Below, piece by piece: positions 21,426-33,104 of a stretch of DNA of 64,000 bases (positions within the stretch are counted from its first letter, which is position 1; each line of letters opens with the position of its first letter). Under the pieces are notes generated by a model, which did no database searches, was not told the DNA's origin, and saw only the letters and a program-made list of their open reading frames with translations. This stretch comes from Saposhnikovia divaricata (taxonomy: Eukaryota > Streptophyta > Magnoliopsida > Apiales > Apiaceae): assembly GCA_036435485.1 (NCBI GenBank), contig CM071598.1, positions 41,182,501 through 41,246,500 on the forward strand, written 5' to 3'. A program made the position numbers and the translations under genes.

Positions 21426-21479
<54 letters not shown>
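21426..21479. repeat. (TA)n microsatellite
   Basis: About 54 bp of perfect alternating TA, flanked by unique AT-rich DNA. Confidence 0.95.
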
Positions 21480-21483
<4 letters not shown>

Positions 21484-23089
21484 TAGAACATGTGCGATGC
21501 ATGAATCTTCTTTAGTATTTTATATTTGTTTAATTATGTATTCTAAAGAATATATTTTGACAATATTTCTAAAGAATATATTTTGTGAATTATACATTAA
21601 CTTCTTTATTTAATAAATTTGCACAATGGAATCTTAATGGTAAATTTTCTATTCCAAAAATTTTAAACAATATAGTATAGTACGAAGAACCCGAAGCATC
21701 GATTAATCTCGTAACGTGTATACTTTCTAAACTTAAATATCTTAATGGTGAATTAATCTTAATGGTGAATTATACATTCTCGGAAATGAACGTTGTACAA
21801 ATTTCTAAACTTAAATATCTAACACTACCTTTTATTTGAAATAATACGAACCCGTCTAATTCATTTCACTTTAACGTTTCTTGTATTTTTAAATTGCACA
21901 AATACGTTCATTCAATTTAATTGTCTGTTTCCTTCGTATTACTGAATTCTTTAAACTCAATTTAATACGATTCGCCATCAAGAGAGGGAAGAGCTTTTAC
22001 TATATGATTGTAATTAACGGTTTGGGATCGGAGTTTTGAATCCGACATATGGTGGTTGAACGACAGGAATCGCCGCCGGGAGTTTTTGTGAAATTAGTTG
22101 TAATTTGGGGATTGATTGTTGAAGTTTGGGGTTGTGAAATTGGTTGTAATTTGTGGTGGATACGGCGGTGGTGGTGGTGACGGTGGCTATGGAGATGGGA
22201 ATCGTAGAGGTGGTGGTGGTGGTGGTGGTGGTGGCGGCGGTGGCTATGCAGGTTGGCGTCGTGAAGTTGCAGCTTATGGTTACTGGCCCCGCAGGGCCAC
22301 TCATTTTAACTGCAACGTGTTATGCAACCACTTGTAACCTACTAAACAACTCAATACAAATTTAAAATTTTAAGCTGATTTTGGTTGTCTCGTGATTTTT
22401 TTATTTTTTTGTTCTAGTTGCAGTTGCAAATAGGGTTGCAAGGCCATAATTCTTTATTTCTAACAGTTGCAACAGAATGCAACTACATGCAACTAAATGC
22501 AACCACATATGCAACTGAATGCAATTGAAAACTAAAAGTTAAATTTTCATTTTTTGCCGCTGCGCAGCCCTTATATAGAACTGGAAGTTGATAAAAAATG
22601 AAAATTCAAATTACAATTTTTAGTTGCATTCAGTTGCATATGCAACCTATGCAACTGAATGCAACTAAAAACTAAAAGTTAAATTTTCATTTTTTGCTGA
22701 TGCGCATCCCTTCTATATAACTGGAAGTTGGTAAAAAAATGAAAATTCAAATTGCAATTTTTAGTTGCATTCAGTTGCAAATGTAACTGAATACAACCTG
22801 CTGCGCAGCCATTACAAATAAGATAGTATTTTTGCAAATTATTTTTTTTTAAACAAAGTATTTTTGTAAACACATTTCTAGAAAAGGGTATTTATGAAAA
22901 AAGCCCCATTTAAAATAATAGTAATTAATAAGGTAGGTATATTGGAAATTGGAAAAGCAATAAAATAAATTTGTTAGTGGGCCGTGTGGCTGTCGATTAC
23001 GCTGCCAAAGCCCGCCTAGAGGTTTTTTAAGGAGTTGCACCTTCATTCCCTCTTTATTTTTCAAGGCTGTTGAGAATTAGGGTTTGAGA
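21480..23089. other. Intergenic DNA with GGT microsatellite and 140-bp tandem repeat
   Basis: 21540-21730 matches unit B at 47290-47470. A (GGT)n-rich stretch lies at 22165-22245. Two 140-bp units start at 22511 and 22651; each contains TTAAATTTTCATTTTTTGC followed by a partly complementary half, so each can fold back. From about 22960 the leader of the F-box paralogue begins and matches 58155 onward. No gene is supported. Confidence 0.6.
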
Positions 23090-23504
23090 AATGTGACTGG
23101 GGCTTGCATTTGGCATCCAGTTTCGAGCTAATATACTCAGTTCTTGCAATGTATGTATGTTACTTCTATACACTCATTACTTCGTGCTGCTTTCTCGATC
23201 ATTGGTCTGTTATGTTTCGATTGTGCTTTCGACTGTGTTTAATGCTTCTAGCTAGGTAGGGTTTTGCAGGATTGAATGTTCATGTGCTGTAAAAATTTTA
23301 GGGTTTTCAAAGGTTTTTTTTGGTTGGGGATTTTCAAATGTAGCATCCCACTCACTTATTTGCCTAATTGTTAGAAATGCCTATCGTTTTACTTGATCTA
23401 ATTTGATAAGCATTCGGTGTACGTAATCATGACCATAATTAAACCTCCTTTTCGGTATTATTTTTTCTATTATAATTTAATTTTTACTTACCACTTGGAG
23501 ATAG

Positions 23505-24564
23505 ATGGAGGGAAGAGCGTGGGAGAATTTGATTTCAGATTGTTTGGTGAATGTGTTTCGGAGATTAGATTTAGAATCAAAGCTATTGGATATTCCATTC
23601 GTTTGCAAGCAGTGGCACCAAGCACTTCTCAACCCTTTATGTTGGCAAGAACTTGTTTTCCCCGTTGATGTATCCCGATCAAGATTAGCGGATGCATCAA
23701 AAATTGGGGAATCTTATAATCTTCCAGGATTGATTAAGTTTGTCATTAGCCGGAGCCAAGGAAGTGCTACTAGACTAGAGCTCCCGAATGATATCAGTGA
23801 AGAGGATCTCATACATATTCCGGATGTGTGAGTAATTTCACTAATTCTTGTACTTAATTTTGATTGAAGTGAACGTGGTTTTACTTGTACCAATATTTTT
23901 TTGTTAGCATTTTTGAACATGTATATGTTTTTAATTTCTTTTATCATAATTATGTTTCAGATGTCCTAATTTGAAAACTCTGGCACTGCCTAACAAATTA
24001 ATGGGTGATTATGGAGACAATATTCCAGAACTCATTGTCAAGTGGAAGAGGTTGGAGTTGTTAAAGATTGGATAGTGCAGCTATCTGGTAGAAATCATCG
24101 ACAAAATCAGTGTCAAGTGGAAGAGGTTGGAGTTGTTAAGGATTGGATAGTGCAGCTATCTGGTAGAAATCATCGACAAAATCAGTGTTCACTGTAAAAA
24201 ATTTAATGGACTTTTTGTTGTACAGGCAGATGTCGACAACAATATTGTGTCAGCTATTGTGTCAAAACTTGCAACTATAAAGTTATTACGTTTCGAAGGT
24301 TGTGTCCTTGACAAGGTAAGTCTAGTGCAGATATTGCGGGGATGCAGAGAACTTGAGCTGCTCTGGATTTGGAACTGTGTCAGCACGGAGGAGGAGGAGG
24401 AGGAGGAGGAGGAGGATGTGAGTGACGAGGAGATACTTAGGCTAACCGCTCGAATTAAGGACTTTCAGTATGAAGGTTGTAGAACCGTTAACTTTACTCT
24501 TCCTCAATTCGACGAGGTGGAGATGCTAATGAGGCTTGAGGAGGAGATGCTATATGAGGCTTGA
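23505..24564 (+). pseudogene. F-box/LRR gene, unit A copy, inactivated by a nonsense codon
   Basis: Paralogue of 61950-62919. Exon 1 (23505-23827) encodes an intact F-box (WENLISDCLVNVFRRLD...VCKQWHQA). Exon 2 starts at 23961 after TTTCAG. A tryptophan codon in unit B (TGG) is TAG here at 24073-24075, cutting the protein to 145 aa. A 75-bp in-frame tandem duplication then repeats the region with the same TAG at 24148-24150. Further on, a Glu run is longer than in unit B (ten GAG-type codons against four). Nothing else breaks the frame down to TGA at 24562-24564. A truncated F-box-only product, which could still bind SKP1, remains possible. Confidence 0.9.
23999..24180 (+). repeat. 75-bp in-frame tandem duplication within the F-box pseudogene
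   Basis: The segment starting GTCAAGTGGAAGAGGTTGGA occurs twice, 75 bp apart, with one visible difference (AAAG versus AAGG). Both copies carry the TAG, so the nonsense change came before the duplication. Unit B has one copy. Confidence 0.9.
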
Positions 24565-24639
24565 GGGGGACTGAAGTTTCAAGAAAAAATCACTATCTTG
24601 CAAAGATTACTTGGATTTGGCTACCTAACACTACAAGAA

Positions 24640-25095
24640 AAACGGCCTTTTCCTACCGTTTATTTCCTACCGACGCATTTCCTACCGATCATTTCCTACC
24701 GTTTTTCAAGTCAAACGATTATTTCCTACCGGACCCATAGCCGGTAGGAAATGCCTCCACATTTCCTACCGAAGTTAGTAGGAAATGAGTCGAGTGGGAC
24801 CCGCAAGGCCACGTCAATGTCCGGCCGCAATGAAACGACGTCGTTTCACTCATACCATTTCCTACCGTCTCACTACGGTTGGAAATGAGTGACACATTTC
24901 CTACCGACATCGGTAGGAAATGAGTGTTGTGTGCCCCAAGTGCCATGTGGCAGTGTAGCTTTATGTGTAGCATTTCCTACCGCGTGTAGGCGGTAGGAAA
25001 TGCCTTACCTATTCACCAGCAAATGTCTATTTGGCGGCTTCTGATTGGTTGACGTGTCGGTGGACATTTCCTACCGATGAGCGGTAGGAAATGAG
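24640..25095. repeat. Left subterminal repeats of the CACTA element
   Basis: More than ten copies of ATTTCCTACCG or its complement CGGTAGGAAAT, several as facing pairs. The matching right-end cluster is at 31475-31850. Smaller internal clusters occur at 26570-26660 and 27230-27390. Confidence 0.9.
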
Positions 25096-25239
25096 CTGTG
25101 CAAAAAATTAAAATCTTATCTACTAAATAAAATTAAAAATTTAAATAAAAAATAGGAAAAAAGATAAAATTCGAATTAAAATACATAAAAACGCAAATAT
25201 TAATACTCACTATTTTTGTGATGCATGTCACACTAGATT

Positions 25240-26420
25240 CACTAATTTTATTTTATTTTTTACTTTAACCCCTAAACTAGATTTCGTTTCGGATTCTTGA
25301 TTCGATTATTTTGAAATAAAATTTCAACGATCGAACCGTACGGGAGTCAAGATCAATCTTTTTCAATGATATTCCAAAATTTTTAAAAAAATAATAAATT
25401 TATTTGATTAGGTAATTTAACGGTCAACTAGTACTTTGACTTTAACCCCTAAACTAGTTTTCGTTCTCGATTCTTGATTTGATTATTTTGAAATAGAATT
25501 TCGACGATCGAACCGTACGGGAGTCAAGATCAATCTTTTTTAATGTTATTCCAAAATTTTAAAAAATAATAAATTTATTTGATTAGCTAATTCAACGGTC
25601 AACTAGTAATTTGACTTTAATCCCTAAACTAGTTTTCGTTCCCGATTCTTGATTCGATCATTTTGAAATAGAATTTCGATGATCGAACCGTACGGAAGTC
25701 AAGATCAATCTTTTTAAATCATATACTAAAAGTTTAAAAAATTTAAAAATTTATTTGATTATGTAATTAAACGGTCAACTAGTAATTTGACTTTAATCTC
25801 TAAACTAGTTTTTGTTCCCGATTCTTGATTCGATCATTTTGAAATAGAATTTCGACGATGAACCATACGGGAGTCAAGATCAATCTTATCAAATCATATA
25901 CTAAAATTTTAAAAAATTTAAAAATTTATTTGATTTTGTAATTAAACGGTCAACTAGTAATTTGACTTTAATCCCAAAACTAGTTTTCGTTCCCGATTCT
26001 TGATTCGATCATTTTGAAATAGAATTTCGACGATCTAACCGTACGGAAGTCAAGATCAATCTTTTTAAATGTTATTCCAATTTTTTTAAAAAATAATATA
26101 TTTTTTTGGTTGGGTAATTTAACGGTCAACTAGTAATTTGACTTTAACCACTAAACTAGTTCTCGTTCCCGATTCTTGATTCGATTATTTTGAAAAGAAT
26201 TTCGACGATCAAACCGTACGGGAGTCAGGATCAATCTTTTTAAATTTTATTCCAAAGTTTTAAGAAAAATAATAAATTTATTTGATTAAGTAATTTAAAG
26301 GTCACCTAGTAATTTGATTTTAACCCCTAAATTAGTTTTCGTTCCCGATTCATGATTCTATAATTTTGAAATAGAATTAATTTAACGGTCAACTATTAAT
26401 TTAACCCCTAAATTTATTTG
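25240..26420. repeat. Tandem array, about 177-bp unit, seven copies (CACTA interior)
   Basis: The motif CCCTAAACTAG followed by TTTCGTTCCCGATTCTTGAT recurs near 25265, 25443, 25618, 25794, 25970, 26145 and 26322, a regular 176-178 bp period with the last copy degenerate. Each unit holds TCGACGATCGAACCGTACGG. Confidence 0.85.
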
Positions 26421-26769
26421 ATTAATTAATTTAACGGTCAACTATTAATTTGACTTTAAGTAAATGTTATTTTCTGTTTTTGGTTGGAAAATTTATTCAA
26501 ATGTCTTTCCTAGCAAATTTTTTTAATCTAGATATGGATAAACTAAGTGAAAAAACAATATGTTAAAACCCACTATTTCCTACTGCAAAGAGACATTTCC
26601 TACCATTCGAAACCCAGTAATTCCTACCGCACACAACCATTTCCTACCGGCCATCTCTACCTCTCCCTATAAATACATTAAGATGTACTTTTTAGGGTTA
26701 AGGTTTTTAGAAAGAGGAGCTGCTGAAGAGAAAGAAGAGTGGCTAGGGTTAAGGTTACATATTCTCTTT

Positions 26770-26925
26770 CTGTAAATCATCCCCCTTATACATGGATCCA
26801 TGGTTTTGGATTTCGAATTTTTTTATACTTATCATTGTTATCGTTGTGTTTTACTACATGGAAATCCGACAATGGTATCCTAACTACTTGCATCAAATGA
26901 TGATTTGGATATATCTCTGGTGTAT
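26770..26925 (+). mobile_element. Copia LTR-end and primer-site fragment inside the CACTA element
   Basis: TTATACATGGATCC, then a diverged stretch, then GACAATGGTATC, then ATGATGATTTGG parallels the last 90 bases of the Copia 1 LTR, its primer site and the start of its leader (4500-4620). It is a diverged fragment of a related Copia element captured or inserted there. Confidence 0.6.
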
Positions 26926-26947
26926 TTTGATGATAATGACTGTTTAA

Positions 26948-27050
26948 GAAGAAGAAGATGAAGAAAATGAAGAAGAAGAAGAAGAAGAAGAAGAAGAAGA
27001 AGAAGAAGAAGAAGAAGAAGAAGAAGAAGAAGAAGATGAAGAAAATGAAG
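26948..27050. repeat. (GAA)n microsatellite
   Basis: About 100 bp of nearly perfect GAA/AGA repeats within the CACTA element. Confidence 0.95.
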
Positions 27051-27399
27051 AAAATTTATGTAATAGATATTGTGATGCTAATAATTGTTATGAATTTGGT
27101 TATTGTGATGCTAATAATTGTTATGTAATAGATATTGTATTACAAAACATTTAATTGCAATGCTTCTAGCAAAATTTTTTAATCTAGATATGGATAAACT
27201 AAGTGAAAAAAATAATATGTTAAAACCCAGTAATTCCTACCGCCTTCATCGAAACGCGGTAGGAAATGGCTAGTGGCGGTAGGAAATGGCCAGTGGCGGT
27301 AGGAAATGACCTGGGAAATGCATTCTTACATGCCTCCTGTTTTATTTCCCACCGCCTACCTTAGATATCCTTTTCTAACCGGTAGGAAATGGCTTAAAA

Positions 27400-28786
27400 T
27401 GAAAAATGAGCCTACTGGGAATCGAACCCCCATCTCCAACCCCAATTTTATCACTTCAAACCACTATGCCAAGGTGTTTCTTGTGTTTTATTTTACTCTT
27501 AAATTATATAACCACAACACATTATTTTTCACTTTTTCATTAAAAAGTATTTACAAATGAACTTTAAAAATCACAATTTTTTGAAAATGTCACTAATTCA
27601 TAGTGATCTTGAAATCCTTAGAGTTGGATCGTGAATTTTTTTTTAAAAAAAATGAATTAGTATAAATTAATGTTGAATTTATAAAAATTCAAATATTAAT
27701 ACTCATTAATTCGGTGATTCATGTTACACTAGATTCACTAATTTTCTATTTTTGTGATACTTCACCCTATTTTTAACTAGTCTGTGAATTACACTAAAAA
27801 TTTAAATAAAAATAAAAAAAATATAAAATTCGAATTAAAATACATAAAAACACAAATTTTAATCTCACTGTTTTTATGATGCATGTCACACTAGATTCAC
27901 TAATTTTATTTTATTTTTGACTTTAACCCCTAAACTAGTTTTCGTTCCCGATTCTTGATTCGATTATTTTTAATTAGAATTTCGACGATCGAACTGTACG
28001 GGAGTCAAGATCAATATTTTTAAATATTATTCCAAAATTTTAAAAAAATAATAAATTTATTTGACTAATTAATTTAATTGTCAACTAGTAATTTGACTTT
28101 AACCCCTAAACTAGCTTTCGTTCTCGATTCATGATTCAATTATTTTTAATTAGAATTTCGACGATCGAACTCTACAGGAGTCAAGATCAATCTTTTTAAA
28201 TATTATTCCAAAATTTTAAAAAAATAATAAATTTATTTGATTAGGTAATTTGACTTTAATCCCTAAACTAGTTTTCGTTCTCGATTCTTGATTCGATTAT
28301 TTTTAATTAGAATTTCGACGATCGAACTGTACGGGATTCAAGATCAATCTTCTTAAATTTTATTCCAAAATTTTAAAAAAATAATAAATTTATTTGATTA
28401 GGTAATATAACGGTCAACTAGTAATTTAACTTTAACCCCTAAACTAGCTTTCGTTCTCGATTCTTGATTCGATTATTTTTAATTAGAATTTTGATGATCG
28501 AATTGTATAGGAGTCAAGATCAATCTTTTTAAATATTATTCCAAAATTTTAAAAATATACCAAATTTATTTGATTAGGTAATTTAACGGTCAACTAGTTT
28601 ACAAAAAAAATTATGATTTTTAAAGTTCATTTGTAAAGATTTTTTAATGAAAAATGAAAAATAATGTGTTATGGTTATATAATTTAAGAGTAAATATAAA
28701 ACACAAAAAACACCTTGGCATAATGGTTTGAAGTGAAACAAATGTTGCTGGAGATGGGGGTTCGATTCCCGGCTCTGTTTTTCTTT
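27400..28786. repeat. Inverted repeat with about 175-bp arms around a second tandem array
   Basis: 27406-27580 is closely complementary to 28605-28786. The arms share GGGAATCGAACCCCCATCTC and its complement, and the AACCACAACACATTATTTTTC stretch. Between the arms lie four more copies of the 177-bp unit (near 27923, 28098, 28256, 28432; the third is about 18 bp short). The arms contain tRNA-promoter-like A- and B-box words but no complete tRNA. Confidence 0.75.
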
Positions 28787-28943
28787 TCTTTTTGCAAAGT
28801 GGCGCCCAAATTTCACAAAAAAAAATTAAAAAATGCACCGAAAGTTTAGGTAATAATAATCCGATCACTTTACAGTTTACACTACCTTTTCCTTATCACT
28901 TCTCTCACTCTCTCCCTTACACTGCATTCATCTCTGTCTTTCT

Positions 28944-30410
28944 TTATCTCTTAATTGGTATTTGCTCAAAATTTGTCATCACATCCCAAGCAGCCTCACC
29001 AGAAATACAGGCATGAACATCGTGCCATGGCTCTCTTGGCCCGCCTTTATGAAGGCTAGCGCCGGAAAGGTTTATCTGATAGAAATCTTGGGAATGATAT
29101 TCAGTATTGAGTGTTCGAAATAAGGAGTGTTCCTCTGTATCGTATCGGCCGTCACAGAGATCTAAACCTCCAATAAAACTTAGAATTTCTCGATTACTTG
29201 AAAACAGCTGTCCTCGACTGTCCACAGTTATTGTTTTCTGATGGTGGGCAAACATAGTGGGGAATTCATTGTGCAATCTGGGGCATAGTTTGCATATAAC
29301 TTTGGTGTGTTTAAAGTAGGCATATGCATCTTCATCATGTGTTCTCATTACTCCTGTGTTCTTGATGATAGGTAATGATGTTTCATCGTCCCAAAGCATG
29401 ATTCGTACAGCAACACCTTCTTCCGCTTTCCGTTTCAACAATTCACCAAGTCTTACTCTTATTGCATGTGGAATTTCTGTTTGAGAATCACGAACCTGCA
29501 CATGTTATCTTCATCAGATTTCAGATGTGAAAAGAACTGCTGAAGGAAAATAGAGTGTTTTCGCTTACCAGAACCAAGTTGGGATTGAAAGACCATCCTG
29601 CTATGTAAACCAAATATTTCGCATCATCGATGGCTTTATACACATCTTCCCACAATTTTCTTGGTGTTCCACAAAGATTGCCCGGTGGGTGAAAATTAGA
29701 GTGATGATGAGCATCTTGATATAGTGTGACACTGCAGTTGGATCTCTGCGGGAACGTGGCATTCTTTAGTCCCTTGAACCCGCCATTATCAAGTAAGTTA
29801 CCCCAGGTGGGTTCAAGTTCTGCTGGTTTAAACCATAATATGAATCGCAGTTTTAGTTGTTGATCTGGTTTTCCATTTTCCATGCAGAGTGGGAAAAAAC
29901 CATCGATTAAACTTGCTTCTGTTAAAATCTGGTGTGCAGGAATGCAGATTTTTCCTAAGGTTGAGCATTTGGTCTTCAAGGAGATTGTTATTGTCGAGTC
30001 AGGAGGATGAGCACAAAGAATTTGTAAGGTTTGATTCCAGACTCTGTCGACTTCTTGGCTTGTTGATGCTCCCTTTTGTTTATTTATCTTGATGGTCACA
30101 TAGGCTGGCTTTCCTGTTGATATGCACTATAGAAGGGAATTTCAGATTAGACAAAATTGTTAAGTGCAATTTTGAGTTTCTATAACTTCGTATCAATGAA
30201 ATACTTCCCTTTTGCGGAACTAAAGAGTCGTAACTTGTAACGTAGATTTTAAGGATGCAACTAGATTCTAAAAAGAACCAACAAGAAAATAAAAATACAT
30301 AAATAGATAAGAGAAGGGCTTACATTGAAGGGGAAAGATGGTATATAAGGTGTGGCATGGAAAATGGTAGCCTCTAGTGTTCCATGTAGAAACTTGTGAT
30401 AACTCTCCAT
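28944..30410 (-). pseudogene. Phospholipase D (C2-PLD type) 5' gene fragment captured by CACTA
   Basis: Three minus-strand exons with proper splice sites: 30410-30324 (MESYHKFLHGTLEATIFHAT), 30126-29569, and 29495-28944. They join in frame into 398 codons. The N-terminal part is a plant C2 domain. The C-terminal part holds the first HKD catalytic motif (HHQKTITVD, fitting HxKxxxxD) and the downstream FIGGLDLCDGRYD and PREPWHDVHACISG. Full-length plant C2-PLDs are about twice as long and need a second HKD motif. Here coding passes from NFEQ into foreign sequence and stops six codons later. It therefore cannot be a complete enzyme. The frame has no other lesion, which suggests recent capture with introns, as Pack-CACTA elements do. 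Confidence 0.88.
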
Positions 30411-31470
30411 TATCTTAAACTTGTGAATTCTTTTTTCTGGAGAATGTAATAGTAGGTTTTGACAATTTCAAATAATATATAGGGGGGAGCTAATTCTGAT
30501 GATGTTAAGAAATCAATGGGTAGGTTTTAAGCATAGTGAATGAAACTTGCAAAGGTTTGGAAAGCTAGTCTTAGAGGCAATCAAATAAGTTAGTTTTACT
30601 TTAAGTTGAAGCATGCAACTCCATTATTCATAAATCTATTTGGTGTGGAACATTACCAAATGACCTAGTGTGTTCTCATATTATTATTTTTGTGTCACAT
30701 TGATGTCTACTAGCAATGATTTCAATGCGTGTGTCAATGTTGTGGTATCACGCAGCGGAGAAGAGCCAAAATTGGAACAAAATAAAACATATACAGGATA
30801 GGGACGGTAGTTAATCCATCATTCTCATTGTTTCGGGATTTGATCACACTAAGGTTTGCTCCCAAGTGCTAGTGTCAGCAAGGTTCCAAGCTTTCAATTG
30901 TAATTTACATTTATATTTAAGCCACGAATAACACTGTAATTTATTACGTCCCAGCTAAGTCTGTTGTAGCAACTGTGTACCAAATAAGATGCTAGTTAGA
31001 TCTGTCCGAGAAGAAAATTACCTAACGTGGGTGGATACCATAACTGCATACATTTCTTTTATATGGTCGTACTTTTGCAGGCTGAAATTGTACCAGTTAG
31101 AAGCCGCTATGGAGATACATCAGTGCCTTCTAGCCAAGAGGATGGTATTCAACGGAATCAAAGCGATCATGACATGATTGTCCCGTTACCTTTGCAGTCC
31201 AATGACGCTCTGAATTGTGATGATCTTCGGATCTTTTTGGTTGATGTTGATGGTGGTATACTTGAATTATTGGTGTGATAAGGTGGAAATGTTTATTGGT
31301 GTGATAAGGTGGATGTTTAATTATGTAATGATGAATGATTATTTTGTAAATGAATTGTTTTGTATGGTTTGATTTATATGTTGGTTTTCTTTTTGGTTTG
31401 TATGTATGTTTTGAAAGATTGGTGCTATTTGCAGAACAGGGGAAACCAAAAAATAGAATTTATAAAAAAG
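30411..31470. other. CACTA interior, no recognised gene
   Basis: A plus-strand frame around 31027-31278 (AEIVPVRSRYGDTSVPSSQE) looks more protein-like than its surroundings and may be another captured exon, but I cannot name it. The rest is AT-rich. Confidence 0.4.
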
Positions 31471-32179
31471 CAGCCGATGAGCGGTAGGAAATGCTATTAT
31501 ACAATGTTCCTGGAACAATTCCTACCGATATGTGCAAAAGCAGTCGGTAGGAAATGCCTTTTCAGATGCCACAATTTCCACACATGGCTGATGACGTGTG
31601 TGGGGCCTGCCCACGTGTCATATGACATGGCATCTGACGTGTTGCCACGTCATCGTCCAAGTTGGCATGTGGGTCCATGCTATGTGGCATGCCACGTCAT
31701 TATGTGGGCCCCACGTTGACCAGGTCAGTATCATTTCCTACCAAAGTCATTTCCCACTTAAGCATTTCCTACCGGAGGGGGCCGGTAGGAAATGCTACAT
31801 TTCCTACCGATTTTGGGCCTTTTCCTACCGATTTGACGGTAGGAAAAGCCCGTTTTTCTTGTAGTGTAAGTTTGTTACTGTTAAGTATTAATATGAGTAA
31901 AGATCACTCGATGAAGTTGCTGCTTTAAGTTCTTTTTGATGTATTTCTAAACTTTCAATTTTTGGTTGCAATGCCAATGCCCTTTATTATATATAAAAGG
32001 AAGGATATCTATTTAACTAATTTGCCAAGTGCTCCAATTTGGTTGCAGTTTAAATCAAAATTAATATTTTTACTATTTATGTTGCAAACAAGATATTGAA
32101 TGCTAGTAGCATGTTACAGCTAATTTAGAAAGTTGTGACACCCTTTTATACTAGATCCGGTAAGCTTTTCTACTAATTC

Positions 32180-32523
32180 CTCACATGGGAAGCGGTGGGA
32201 CTGACAAATATAATACAGAAAGCACCAAATGATAATGTGCTTGATGTGTTCATTAAGACTTTTTCTACCTGTACCAGGGATCAGGCAGTGTTAATTGCTT
32301 TGTTTTGCTGGAATATTTGGAACCGACGAAACAAATGGGTGTGGGATAAAGCTAATATGTCTGTTTTCGGGACAAAGACGGCAGCTCTGCACTTACTAGC
32401 AGATTGGAAGAAGGCTCAACAGGAGGGGGCACACAACAAAAAAGGACAGATTTTGGGTAGTAGAGTGTGGCAGGTACCACCAATAGGGTGGGTTAAAATG
32501 AACGTAGATGCAGCTGTTACTCC
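32180..32523 (+). pseudogene. RNase H-domain gene fragment, unit A, 5' part (split by Copia 2)
   Basis: Encodes ALFCWNIWNRRNKWVWDKAN and VKMNVDAAVTPG, the typical C-terminal part of plant LINE ORF2 or LINE-derived RNase H proteins, with the first catalytic Asp (NVDAA). No convincing start codon is visible, and upstream there is only AT-rich DNA with stops. Copia 2 splits it after CCAGGTC. It continues at 37738. The unit B copy (63240 to the end) is uninterrupted at this site. Confidence 0.75.
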
Positions 32524-32528
32524 AGGTC

Positions 32529-33063
32529 TGTTAGAATTTCAAACTCTCCGGAAGAGAATAAGTCAAATGCGTGTTTTGGAAATGAAGGTAGGTGAGTAAA
32601 ATATGGTAGGCTTCATGTGGCAGAATTCAAGTTTGTTTCTGGTTGTTATCTATACACGGTTTTGACTACTTGAATAAAAGGTAGGTTGTGGAAATGAACC
32701 TGGTCAAGTTTGGCTTGTAATAAATATATATATATAGCATATAGTAAGCAATGACCTCATGCATATTTAGTTAGTCTATAAATAGAACCCAGCTAGCATT
32801 TAGAAATTACACCAACAAAAACACAACACACCATAAAGAAAAACAGGAAATATTTGTAGAGAGAAAAGAAAGAGCCGAAGCTCTAATATTGTGAGAAGAA
32901 AAGGCTGTAGCCTTGTTGTATCAAAAGAAAAGCTGTAGCTTTATTTGTGTGAAATAGAAAGGAGTGCTGAGTTTATTTTATTATTAAATCTGGAGGATAC
33001 AATTTATATTATAGGTGGTTTAATATCAATATATTTGGTGTAAACCCATTCATGTTTCCAACA
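32529..33063 (+). repeat. Copia 2 5' LTR
   Basis: 535 bp with terminal TG and CA. It contains CTATAAATAGAA near 32775, a good TATA box, and repeated GCCGAAGCTC / GCTGTAGC words near the 3' end. Confidence 0.95.
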
Positions 33064-33104
33064 AGTGGTATCAAGAGCCAAGGTTCTATCCGGGAAGAAG
33101 AAAA

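Larger units (their letters stand above)
26525..27235. repeat. Direct repeat flanking an LTR fragment inside the CACTA element
   Basis: AATCTAGATATGGATAAACT and the following 40 bases occur at about 26525 and again at about 27180, each followed by TTCCTAC-type subterminal motifs. This suggests an internal duplication or a nested CACTA remnant. Confidence 0.55.
24626..31869. mobile_element. CACTA transposon with captured phospholipase D fragment
   Basis: The element proper is 24629-31866 (7238 bp): it begins CACTACAAGAAA and ends TTTCTTGTAGTG, the classic CACTA termini, flanked by the 3-bp duplication TAA (24626-24628, 31867-31869). The unit B paralogue has the empty site (GGCTACCTAAGTTTGTTACT near 62975), which proves both borders. 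Subterminal regions are packed with the 10-11 bp motif ATTTCCTACCG in both orientations, the usual transposase-binding arrangement. I see no TNP2-type transposase, so it is non-autonomous. It carries two tandem-repeat arrays, a (GAA)n, an LTR fragment and part of a PLD gene. Confidence 0.95.

Noticed and set aside
22116..22365. Glycine-rich or valine-rich small proteins on both strands
   Set aside because: They are translations of a (GGT)n microsatellite; all frames are open there and no splice or promoter context supports a gene.
28712..28786. Possible tRNA gene (TGGCATAATGG and GGTTCGATTCCCG)
   Set aside because: A- and B-box-like words are present, but the acceptor and anticodon arms do not pair; at best a tRNA-derived repeat, and it occurs again in inverted form at 27410.
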